The notes under the pieces were generated by a model. That model saw only the letters and a program-made list of their open reading frames with translations, was not told the origin of the DNA and searched no databases. Shown in pieces: positions 21,783 through 29,575 of a stretch of 34,512 nucleotides of DNA. Made by a program: the position numbers and the translations under genes. The first letter of the stretch is position 1. Each line of letters begins with the position of its first letter. The stretch lies in the NCBI GenBank assembly GCA_035560235.1, contig DATMAG010000074.1, forward strand, positions 1 through 34,512, read 5' to 3'. The DNA is from DASRDU01 sp035560235 (GTDB lineage Bacteria > Acidobacteriota > Blastocatellia > RBC074).

Positions 21783-22419
21783 TCAGGCCTGCGGTGACCG
21801 CTCCTGCAATTCGCGCAGGAACTGATCCGGTGGCAGATAGAAACTGTTCTCGTACAAGGTTCCCCCGATGATCACCAGCGGATGCGTCCGCAGAATATCC
21901 ATGACGATACCGGCGCCGAACCGGGCCGGGTCATACATTCACAGAACTGCGTCACGGTACTTCGGCAGGATGTAGTTCGCCCGCGCCTCGTATTCCACCA
22001 GCTCCTGCACGCCCGGCAGGTCTCTGAGCGCCCATTCCATGTCGGCGGTGAGCCGGGTCAGGGAATAACCCTGCGTCCGGCTTTCGGTGAGCACCTCTTC
22101 GACGAGCGTGAGCATGGCGTGCTGATCAAAGCGCCCTTCGCGCAGGTAGGCGTCCTCCCAGCCGAGCGTCTCAAACTGACCTGCAGCCCTGGCCGCTTGC
22201 TGCGTTCAGCCCGGCCTCCTCCAGTTGCCGCAGGTGGGCTGCGCGGCGCTCGGGGTCGGCAATGTGGATCACCCTGTCGCCCCGTTCAAAGCCCTCCTGA
22301 ATGAAGGGCAGCAGCGCGCGGTATTTTTCTTCCTCACTGTGAAAGAAGGCGCAGGCGTGCCCGAGCGAGCGGTCAAAGATTCCGCCAGCCAGCCGCACTG
22401 GTTCATTCGTCACGGTCAT
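21783..22419 (-). CDS. MEDS-domain protein B (frameshifted, with in-frame TGA)
   Basis: This gene resembles DcmR-type sensory (MEDS) proteins of about 200 residues: HACAFFHSEEEKYRALLPFI, FERGDRVIHIADPE, then WEDAYLREGRFDQHAMLTLV, TRLTADMEWALRD and RTHPLVIIGG followed by PPDQFLREL. Two disruptions are seen. One extra base near 22193 shifts the frame; removing it gives EEAGLNAAAARAAG. An in-frame TGA at 21939-21941 lies in RDAVL-TGA-MYDPARF, where relatives as I recall them have cysteine. The same TGA occurs in neighbour A. The family is thought to bind a small hydrophobic or one-carbon ligand and signal to kinases or sigma regulators. It starts 29 nt after A and ends 25 nt before the downstream kinase, so all are co-transcribed. 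Confidence 0.75.
21910..21941 (-). other. In-frame TGA with downstream hairpin in MEDS gene B (possible recoding site)
   Basis: TGA at 21939-21941 is followed on the minus strand by a hairpin between CCGGC (21925-21929) and GCCGG (21910-21914), extended by two more pairs with a bulge, leaving GGUUC in the apical loop. Bacterial selenocysteine insertion elements lie just after UGA and present a G/U-rich apical loop, so position and loop are suggestive. The fold was done by eye. Confidence 0.4.
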
Positions 22420-22448
22420 GATCTTTCTCTCCGGTCAGCTCTTCTGAA

Positions 22449-23019
22449 TCAGTGCCCGCGTTCACGCAGTTGCCGGAGCATCTCGTCCGGCGGCACAAAG
22501 AACGGATTCTCCTGCAGGATGCCGCCGATGATGACCATCGGGTGCGTCCGCATCACGTCAACGACGACGGCCCCGCCAAACCTGGCGAGGTCGTAGACTC
22601 ATATCACCGGGTCCCTGTAGCGCGGCAGGAGGTAGTTGAGCCGGGTTTCGTACTCCACGAGGTCATTGACGCCGGGGCGGTCTTCGAGCGCCCACTCCAT
22701 GTGAGCCACGAGCCGGGTCAGCGGGAAGCCCTGCTGCGCTCCCGTGTCCAGGACTTCCTCGATCAGCGCGAGCATCCTGTCCTGATCGAAGTGCCCCTCG
22801 CGCAAATAAGCGTCGGCCCAGTTCCGGGTCAACGATGTGGAAGCACTTCTCGCCGCGCTCGAAGCCTTCCTGAATAAACGGCAGCAGCACCCGGTACTCT
22901 TCGTCCCGGTTGTTGAAGAACGCGCAGACGTGACGGCTTGCGCCGAGCGTCGAACCCGCGAACCGGATCGGCTGTCCCGGTTCGACCTCTCTGCTGTTGT
23001 CCTCCTGGGTGTGAATCAT
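22449..23019 (-). CDS. MEDS-domain protein A (internal deletion, in-frame TGA)
   Basis: This paralogue of protein B starts with ATG at 23019, overlapping the upstream kinase stop as ATGA, with AAGGAGG as ribosome-binding site; translation is probably coupled. The N-terminal half is SRHVCAFFNNRDEEYRVLLP and FERGEKCFHIVDPE. About 86 nt present in B are then missing, which shifts the frame; the family resumes as NWADAYLREGHFDQDRML, LVAHMEWALEDRPG and YETRLNYLLPRYRDPVI. A TGA at 22599-22601 follows, after which the same frame continues with VYDLARFGG, RTHPMVIIGGILQENPFF and ELREL-like PPDEMLRQLRERGH before a normal stop. The TGA sits exactly where B has one. It is either a broken gene with readable remains or a UGA-recoded protein with a sequence error. 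Confidence 0.75.
22571..22601 (-). other. In-frame TGA with SECIS-like hairpin in MEDS gene A (possible recoding site)
   Basis: After TGA (22599-22601) the minus strand reads CCUCGCC (22584-22590), AGGUUU (22578-22583), GGCGGGG (22571-22577). This is a 7-bp stem with one G-U pair and a six-base loop starting 16 nt after UGA. The loop differs at one base from AGGUCU, the apical loop of the E. coli fdhF selenocysteine element as I remember it. The sequence also encodes the conserved DLARFGG, so the hairpin could be incidental. Confidence 0.45.
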
Positions 23020-26000
23020 ACTGCCTCCTTCCTGGGGCTGAACTGCCCGGTGAGGCTGGCAACGACCACCAGCAGCTCCGCCGGTTCGACCGGCTTTGGC
23101 AGATGTTGCTGATAACCGGCAGCGAGCGCATTGAGCCGGTCTTCCGGTCGCGCATAGGCTGTCAGCGCAATCGCCGGGGTCTTCCTCGCACCGCTCTCCG
23201 CTTCGCGTTTCCGCACGCGCTGAATGAATTCATAGCCGTCTTCGCCAGGCATCCCGATGTCGGCGACGATGACATCAGGCATCCACCCGGATAAAACTGC
23301 CTCTGCCTCTGCCGCGCCTGCCGCAGTCCTGACTGTCGCTCCGCTTTCGGTGAGCAGCGCGGCGACGAACTTTCGCGTGTCCTCCTCGTCATCCACGACC
23401 AGCGCCTTCACTGTACTCAGGCGCAGCGTGCCGTCAGCAATTGCCGGATGCTGCAGGCGGATCGGGACTGGCGCGGATACTTCTTCATTCCGCGTTCCGC
23501 CCTCCGCGTCCCGCAGCGGCAGGGTGACAGTGAAGGTCGCGCCGCATCCCGGCCCGGCGCTTTCGACGCTGACTTCGCCGCCGTGCAGCTCGACCAGATG
23601 CCGCACGATGGCGAGGCCAAGGCCAAGCCCGCCGTGTTTGCGCCTGTATGAGCCGTCGGCCTGGCTGAAGCGGTCGAAGACAAATGGCAAAAACTCCGGA
23701 CTGATCCCTTCGCCCGTGTCGCTCACGGTGAGTCTGACCTGAGTATCTTCCCGCGCCAGCCGCACGATGACGCTGCCGCCTGCGGGCGTGAACCTGATGG
23801 CATTCGAGAGCAGGTTCCAGACGACCTGCTGCAGCCGGTCAGCGTCGCCCCGGACAGTGCCTGATGCCGGGTCAGCATCGTTGACGAGAACGATACCCTT
23901 GGCTGCAGCCGCAGGCTGAGCGGAAGCGACGGCGGCTTCGACGACCTGCGCGATGGCGACGGGCTGCAGGTCGAGCCGCAGCCTGCCCGTGATGATGCGC
24001 GAAACATCGAGCAGGTCTTCAATGAGGCGGTTCTGCGCCCGCGCGTTGCGCTCAATGGTGGCAAGCGCCTCAGCGGCCTGGTCGGGCGCGAGGCGGCCTG
24101 AGCGCAGCATCACTACCCAGCCGAGCATGTGATTGAGCGGGGTGCGCAGTTCGTGCGAGACGGTGGCGAGGAATTCGTCCTTGAGGCGGCTGGCTTCCTC
24201 AGCGGCGCGTCGCAACTCCTGCTCGCGCGCGAGGAGCCGTTCGCGTTCCTCTTCAGCGAGTCTCTGCTCGGTACGGTCACGGAGAATCTTGAGCAGGCCT
24301 CTGAGCTGTCCGGCCTCGTCGTACAGCGGCATCATCACGCCGCTGGCCCAGAAACGGCTGCCGTCCCGGCGCTGATGCCAGCGTTCATCCTCGGCGCGCC
24401 CCTCGCTGAGCATCCGGCTCAGTTCGCTTTCAGGCACCCGCTGCGCGCGATCTTCCGGCGTGAAGATGACATCTCCGGACTCGCCGATGATCTCGGACTC
24501 CTCAAAGCCGAGGACGTGCTGCGCTCCCGCGTTCCAGATTGTCACGCGCCGGTCCAGATCCATGGTGAAGATGGCGAAGTCACGCGCGCTCTCGACGACC
24601 ATCCGGAGGCGGCTCTCGCTCATCCGCAGCGCCTCTTCAATCCGCCTGCGGGCGGTGATGTCGCTGACGAGGATGGTCAGGGCTTCCGGCGACGGATAAA
24701 TGCGATTCTCGAACCAGCGATCCCAGGGCGAATAGTGAAACTCGAAACGGGCAGGCTGCTGTTCAGCCGCCGCGCGGTGCAGTTCGTGATAAAAGGCTGT
24801 TCCCACCGTGTCCGGAAACAGCTCCCAGATCTTCCGGCCCAGCAGGTCCTCGCGGCGCCGTCCGGTAGTCTGCACCACCCGCTCATTGACATACACGTAG
24901 CGCCACTCGCGATCCAGCACGATGAACTGATCGTTGATGCTGGCGAGGACTCTTTCCAGTTGCTCGCGCGCCTCCTCGGCCTCAACCCGCAGCGCCTGTT
25001 CACGGGCGAAGGCCTCGCGCCGCAGCCGCGCCAGCTTCAGATTCGATTCAACGCGGGCCATCAGTTCACGCGCCGCGAATGGTTTGGTCAGGTAATCATC
25101 AGCCCCGGCCTGAAGTCCCTCGACCCGCGCCTCCTCGCCCGCCCGTGCCGAGAGCATAATCACCGGCAGTTCCCGCGTGCGCTCGTCAGCGCGCAACTCG
25201 CGCAGCAGGCCGAAACCGTCCATATGCGGCATCATCACATCAGTCAGCACCAGATCAGGCAGGCGTTCACGCGCCGCTTCGAGCGCTGCCTGACCGTCAG
25301 CGACCGCAATGACTTCACAGCCCTGCTGAACGAGCAGCCGGCGCACATACTCGCGCATATCCGCGTTGTCGTCGGCCAGCAGAATCCGTCCGTAGTCCGT
25401 TGTTCGCAGTCCGTTGTCCGTTGCGACCCCTGGCGCTGCCAGGTCACTGACCACTGACAACGGACTGCGAACAACGGACTCGCCAGGCAGCCAGCGCAAT
25501 GCCTCTTCAGCAAAGGCATCAGCCCGCAGGGCCGTGGAAACAAGCCTGCGCTCAGCGCCGATGCGTTCAGCGGGCAGGTGCGATTTGCCGAGCGGAAGCG
25601 AGACAGTGAAGGTTGAACCCTGATCAGGACGACTCTTCACGCTCACCTCGCCGCCGTGCAGCCTCACCAGTTCGCGCACCAGCGCGAGGCCGATGCCGCT
25701 GCCCTCGAAACTGCGCCCACGTGCGTTTCTGACCCGGTGGAATCGTTCGAAGATGTGCGGCAGTTCGGCTTCGGGAATGCCGGTTCCGGTGTCGCGCACC
25801 GAGAGTTCGACCGTGCGCCCCGCCTCTCGCAGCGAGACTTCAATTTCGCCCTCGAAGGTAAATTTGAACGCGTTCGAAATCAGGTTGAGGACGATCTTCT
25901 CCCACATCTCGCGGTCAACCCAGACCGGCTCATCCAGCGGCGGGCAGTTGACGATGAGTTTCAACCCGGCCTTCTCGGTCGCGGAACGAAAAACGCTGGC

Positions 26001-27317
26001 GAGTTCCGCCGTGAGCGTGGCCAGATCGGTCGGTTCATAAACGGCGTCAACGCGCCCGGCTTCAATGCGCGAAAAATCGAGCAGCGTATTGACGAGCTTC
26101 AGCAGCCGCAGACCGTTGCGCTGCGCGATTTCGATCTGCTCGCGCGTCTGCGGCCTCAGTTCGTCAGCTTCGGCCAGGGTGTCTTCGAGCGGGCCGAGCA
26201 TAAGCGTGAGCGGCGTGCGGAATTCGTGCGAAACATTTGAGAAGAAGGCGGTCTTGGCGCGGTCAATTTCGGCGAGGGCTTCAGCTCGCCTGCGCTCCTG
26301 CTCGTAAGCGCGGGCATTTGAAAGCGCCGAGCCGATCTGGCCGGCCAGCAGGCTGATGAAGCCGGTGTAAGGCGTGTCGAGCGGGCGGTACGGATTGATG
26401 CCCGCAATCAGGAACCCGGCGGGCTGCTCCTGCCCCTGTTGCGCAATCGGAACGATGACGGCCTGCCGGGCTGGTTTGTCCCAGGGGCCGGTCGGAAGAG
26501 TGGCGAAGCGTCCGGCGAGGTCAGTGACCGTTACAGCTTCGGCGGAGGCGAGGATTTCGCGCGCAGGCCAGGCCGCGTCGGCCTGATCAAGGGCGATCAC
26601 CGGTGGCGCGATGTCTTCACCAGGCCTGGTTCCCTGAGTGCAGGCAAGATGCGCCTGCCCGCCATCGGGACTGAACAGATAGATCAGCGTGAAGGGCAGA
26701 TCCTTGTTGTTTTCGCTGAGGTGTTGTCGGACGACATTGAACAGTTCTTCTTCCGAATTGGTCCGGGTGAGATCGGCTGCCAGTTCACGCAGGAGTGCCA
26801 TCCGGCGTTCTCCGATCACGCGCTCAGTCTCTTCCGTCACCACACAGAGCATGCCGCCGATAGACCCGTCATCATCCGCGATCGGGCTGTAGGAGAAAGT
26901 ATGATAAGTCTCCTCGGCGTAGCCGCTTCGTTCGAGAAAAAGCAGCAGCGATTCGTCCCAGGTCGCGTTGCCCGTCGCCACGACCGATTCAGCACGCGGC
27001 CCGATGTCGGGCCAGATCTCCGCCCAGACCCTGCGCGCTGAAGCGCCCAGCACCCAGCTCTCCTTGATCCCAACGGTGGGCAGGTATGCGTCATTGCAGA
27101 AGAAGCAGAACTCAGGCCCCCACCCCATCCACATGGCATAACGCGAAGTGAGCATGATCCGGACTGCGATTTTCAGGCTCTGCGGCCAGTCTTCGATCGG
27201 GCCGAGCGGGTGACTGGCCCAGTCAAAGGCGCGGATGCGCGCTCCCATTTCGCCGCCGCCGGGCAGCCACTTCTCCACGCTCAGGGAAGGACTGGCCTTC
27301 ATCGAATCGGTTGTCAC
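23016..27317 (-). CDS. Double hybrid sensor histidine kinase (two kinase cores, two receivers)
   Basis: This 1433-residue soluble kinase has two complete phosphorelay modules. Order: PAS-like sensor with SHPLGPIEDWPQSL (1-155), GAF (160-340), HisKA with VSHEFRTPLTL (H364), HATPase (475-585), receiver with LTDVMMPHMDGFG (D693), PAS (785-900), PAS (905-1030), second HisKA with VSHELRTPLNH (H1055), HATPase (1165-1275) and a second receiver with VADIGMPGEDGYE (D1353). The C-terminal module is closely similar to that of the downstream kinase. GTG at 27317 is supported by AGGAGG at 27323-27328. It is the first gene of the operon, and its TGA stop overlaps the start of MEDS A. Residues 613-642, between the first HATPase and receiver, are encoded by a perfect inverted repeat. 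Confidence 0.9.
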   Translation of the reverse strand: MTTDSMKASPSLSVEKWLPGGGEMGARIRAFDWASHPLGPIEDWPQSLKIAVRIMLTSRYAMWMGWGPEFCFFCNDAYLPTVGIKESWVLGASARRVWAEIWPDIGPRAESVVATGNATWDESLLLFLERSGYAEETYHTFSYSPIADDDGSIGGMLCVVTEETERVIGERRMALLRELAADLTRTNSEEELFNVVRQHLSENNKDLPFTLIYLFSPDGGQAHLACTQGTRPGEDIAPPVIALDQADAAWPAREILASAEAVTVTDLAGRFATLPTGPWDKPARQAVIVPIAQQGQEQPAGFLIAGINPYRPLDTPYTGFISLLAGQIGSALSNARAYEQERRRAEALAEIDRAKTAFFSNVSHEFRTPLTLMLGPLEDTLAEADELRPQTREQIEIAQRNGLRLLKLVNTLLDFSRIEAGRVDAVYEPTDLATLTAELASVFRSATEKAGLKLIVNCPPLDEPVWVDREMWEKIVLNLISNAFKFTFEGEIEVSLREAGRTVELSVRDTGTGIPEAELPHIFERFHRVRNARGRSFEGSGIGLALVRELVRLHGGEVSVKSRPDQGSTFTVSLPLGKSHLPAERIGAERRLVSTALRADAFAEEALRWLPGESVVRSPLSVVSDLAAPGVATDNGLRTTDYGRILLADDNADMREYVRRLLVQQGCEVIAVADGQAALEAARERLPDLVLTDVMMPHMDGFGLLRELRADERTRELPVIMLSARAGEEARVEGLQAGADDYLTKPFAARELMARVESNLKLARLRREAFAREQALRVEAEEAREQLERVLASINDQFIVLDREWRYVYVNERVVQTTGRRREDLLGRKIWELFPDTVGTAFYHELHRAAAEQQPARFEFHYSPWDRWFENRIYPSPEALTILVSDITARRRIEEALRMSESRLRMVVESARDFAIFTMDLDRRVTIWNAGAQHVLGFEESEIIGESGDVIFTPEDRAQRVPESELSRMLSEGRAEDERWHQRRDGSRFWASGVMMPLYDEAGQLRGLLKILRDRTEQRLAEEERERLLAREQELRRAAEEASRLKDEFLATVSHELRTPLNHMLGWVVMLRSGRLAPDQAAEALATIERNARAQNRLIEDLLDVSRIITGRLRLDLQPVAIAQVVEAAVASAQPAAAAKGIVLVNDADPASGTVRGDADRLQQVVWNLLSNAIRFTPAGGSVIVRLAREDTQVRLTVSDTGEGISPEFLPFVFDRFSQADGSYRRKHGGLGLGLAIVRHLVELHGGEVSVESAGPGCGATFTVTLPLRDAEGGTRNEEVSAPVPIRLQHPAIADGTLRLSTVKALVVDDEEDTRKFVAALLTESGATVRTAAGAAEAEAVLSGWMPDVIVADIGMPGEDGYEFIQRVRKREAESGARKTPAIALTAYARPEDRLNALAAGYQQHLPKPVEPAELLVVVASLTGQFSPRKEAV
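25394..25480. repeat. Perfect 25-bp inverted repeat inside the kinase coding sequence
   Basis: Arms 25394-25418 and 25456-25480 are exact reverse complements made of the word AGTCCGTTGT and relatives. The 37-nt loop contains a second hairpin, CCTGGC-GCT-GCCAGG (25429-25443). The element is in frame and encodes residues 613-642, a linker between the HATPase and receiver domains. It has the same design as the intergenic inverted repeats of the window. Confidence 0.9.
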
Positions 27318-27728
27318 GTCGTCCTCCTGTTCGCACAGCCGGAAAATCGGATGAATGATTCCTGCGGTCTCACCTCATTCTGCCCTTTCAGCCGCGGGGC
27401 GGGTGGCGACTTACAAAAGACCGGCCATGACATGCCTGAGCCTGTGGGCGGATGAGCGGGCATCCGGCTCAGTCAGTCTTTACTCCGTCTGAGAATTCGG
27501 CGAGGCAGGACTCCAGCGTGATCCCGGCGACCTGTCCTGAAGTTCCCTTCTGAGGGTCTTAGAAGAACAGGGCTGCACATCAGGCGTAATTTTTCAGGAC
27601 ACATGTCTGCCTGAGAGGCTCAAAACGTGCCTTGCCCTGATACATCAGGCTGAAATTTCCTTACCTGATTTGCAGTGACTCTGAATTTTTGCAATTGAAA
27701 GGCCAGTGGTAAACGGTTCAGCGGGCAG
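27318..27728. other. Intergenic region upstream of the kinase operon
   Basis: This 411-nt stretch holds no convincing gene. A perfect 14-bp palindrome CCTGATACATCAGG lies at 27636-27649, about 320 nt before the kinase GTG, and could be an operator. No clear -35/-10 pair for the minus-strand operon was found, although its promoter must be here or further upstream. No terminator was recognised after the gene ending at 27729. Confidence 0.4.
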
Positions 27729-28187
27729 TCAGGGCAGGATCGTTTCAGCGATGCCGACAGGGCCGGTCTGCCAGCGGTACAGGACGAACTCAAACATTCT
27801 TTTGCCGCGTTCTTCTCCGATCAGCCTGACAATCTCTTTCCAGGCCCGATCAGCCGTGGTCATCGTTGCCGCGTCGAAGTCACCCTGCGCCCGCTCGCCG
27901 ACTGACTGCAGGAGCATGGTCCTTTCGCGGGCGATCACACGCAGCCGGGCGAGCTGCTTCGCGGACAGAGAAAGTCTGGTCGTCAGTGTTCTGGTGAACT
28001 CGTCATCACCGGATAAAAAAGCATCCAGCAGAGGCAGCATTTCAGACAACTGACGAGACTCTGCCGGAATGGATGAAACCTGTCGCGCAGGGGGATTCGT
28101 GCTGTGCGCCCTGCCCGGAACAACAGTCAGAATCAGTATTGCAACAAGCCTGAAAACTGTCTGCACATCGGCTTTCACGTCTCTCAT
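27729..28187 (-). CDS. Exported helical protein of unknown function
   Basis: I do not recognise this 152-residue protein. Residues about 1-28 (MRDVKADVQTVFRLVAILIL and following) form a Sec signal peptide. The rest is predicted helical and charged: ESRQLSEMLPLLDAFLSGDD, then LSLSAKQLARLRVIARERTM and DRAWKEIVRLIGEERGKRMF. The LSAKQLARLR word loosely recalls the LTxxQ motif of Spy/CpxP periplasmic chaperones, but that is not enough for assignment. AAGGAGGAG is a strong ribosome-binding site before the ATG at 28187. It is transcribed away from the subtilases, upstream of the kinase operon, and may be a separate unit. Confidence 0.75.
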   Translation of the reverse strand: MRDVKADVQTVFRLVAILILTVVPGRAHSTNPPARQVSSIPAESRQLSEMLPLLDAFLSGDDEFTRTLTTRLSLSAKQLARLRVIARERTMLLQSVGERAQGDFDAATMTTADRAWKEIVRLIGEERGKRMFEFVLYRWQTGPVGIAETILP

Positions 28188-28516
28188 ATCTCTCCTCCTT
28201 CACTGTCGCTTGTCACCGGAATGCCGGCTTTCACCATTCCCTGATGCAGCTTTCAGTCCGGAATTTCCCGAAGCGCGCAAGCGCTCTCTCAGAATAACTT
28301 GCGCGTGTCAGGCACGGCTGAGGCTGAACTGACTGTATGCCCGCAGGAACCAGATCAGAACAGCTCTCAATGCACTCTCTCAGCGCAGGCGTCCCTGCCT
28401 GATCCGCGAAACATCTCATCAGAAAAGAACAGGCGCGGCTGACCGCGATGACTGCAAAATAAAGCCGCTGGCAGCTGCCAGCGGCTTCTGACCTCCAGGA
28501 GGCTGCGGAGGTTAAA
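28188..28516. other. Intergenic region between two small exported-protein genes
   Basis: This 329-nt stretch holds the terminator of the upstream minus-strand gene at 28454-28487 and should hold the promoter of the gene at 27729-28187. A short AGCGC-GCAA-GCGCT hairpin lies near 28272. I see no coding sequence and no clear promoter. Confidence 0.4.
28454..28487 (-). terminator. Rho-independent terminator
   Basis: AAGCCGCTGGCAG (28462-28474) and CTGCCAGCGGCTT (28475-28487) form a perfect 26-bp palindrome. On the minus strand it is followed by TATTTTG, a T-rich tract. It begins about 30 nt after the stop of the gene at 28517-28960. Confidence 0.85.
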
Positions 28517-28960
28517 TCAATATTCGTCAGGATAAACCATCACGCTCTCGAAATAGTCGAAGGCGGGCGCCGTCAGAGCGCAGCTGAAGCAATCAGCAGC
28601 GGCGACCGTATCAGACAGAACCAGTTCCTCCCGCTGACCGCCGAGTTTCAGGCCCGTCAGCTGGTAGGTTCCGTTGCTCGTGTTGAAGTAAAGCACATCG
28701 TGCGGAACCTTCTCGTTATTCACCTTCAGCATTGCCCGGGCCTGCGCGACAACATCATCGCCCTTCATCACCTTCATCTCGCCGGTTTCGGTGTTATACC
28801 TGATGAGGTAGTCGCCTGGCTTCACCAGAGTGTTGCCAACCATCACCTTTTCTCTGAACGTGACGTGTTCCTTCAGTTCCCTGTCACCTGCGAACACAGC
28901 GCCGACGCTCAGCAGAAACATAAAGATCACAGCCGAAACAGTAACTGTCAGTCTTCTCAT
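28517..28960 (-). CDS. Small secreted protein of unknown function
   Basis: This 147-residue protein starts with the signal peptide MRRLTVTVSAVIFMFLLSVG and is cleaved probably after VFA. The mature part looks beta-rich, with VMVGNTLVKPGDYLIRYN, ETGEMKVMKGDDVVAQA and GTYQLTGLKLGG. This strand pattern resembles small secreted proteins I associate with Acidobacteria, for which I know no function. A CxxC pair (C124, C127 in ADCFSCAL) lies near the C-terminus. AAGGAG precedes the ATG and a clear terminator follows, so it is monocistronic. Confidence 0.8.
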   Translation of the reverse strand: MRRLTVTVSAVIFMFLLSVGAVFAGDRELKEHVTFREKVMVGNTLVKPGDYLIRYNTETGEMKVMKGDDVVAQARAMLKVNNEKVPHDVLYFNTSNGTYQLTGLKLGGQREELVLSDTVAAADCFSCALTAPAFDYFESVMVYPDEY

Positions 28961-29575
28961 AACTCCTTCCTCCTCTCGGAATGAACAGTTTCTCCTTCAC
29001 CTCACACCTGTTGTAGTTGCATGATCCGGGCCAGAGATCAGCCGTTCACGCTTACTTCTGTCAGCAAAAGAGATGGAATTCAGCGAGGATTTCTCAATGA
29101 TTCGTCGTGAATGCCGGGAGGACGCGGGTGTATCGGCTGTTGTATTCAGCAGCGGAAAATAATCAGAATAAACAGAGTGAGAGACTGCTTTTTCTGAGGC
29201 GCGAAATCTGAAAGGAGATTCAGCCTGATGCCCTGCTTTCGTGAGCGCTGCCTCTGACCAGGGCGGCAGAGGAGATCAGGCGAGTCGGCCAGAATGAATG
29301 ATTCAGCAAGCTGACCTCGTCATTCTGCCTGCTCTGACCGATTGCTGATTCACCCGTTCTGTTTTCTACCGAACCCGGAATCCCTGAGTAGTTCCATTCA
29401 TCACTTCGGGTTACCTGTTTTGTCTGCCTTACGACCGGTTGATGGCACAACGCTCGCCCTGAGTCCAGCGGTCGCCTTGATCTCACTGCTTCGTTGCCAC
29501 TGGCGAAGTGAATCTCAATTGTGCAGGCAGGGAAGTATTCACAACTAAATGCACACCAGACAAAGAGGGCTCAGA
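28961..29575. other. Divergent intergenic region
   Basis: This 615-nt gap separates the minus-strand secreted-protein gene from the plus-strand subtilase. It is less GC-rich than its neighbours and must contain both promoters, but I could not assign a good -35/-10 pair. Short frames in it lack ribosome-binding sites and protein-like composition. Confidence 0.4.

Noticed and set aside
24129..25457. 442-codon plus-strand open frame
   Set aside because: Antisense to the double hybrid kinase; no domain features.
27430..27460. Sigma-54-like TGGCCGG...TTTG sequence upstream of the kinase operon
   Set aside because: The -12 element lacks the GC dinucleotide, so it does not meet the consensus.
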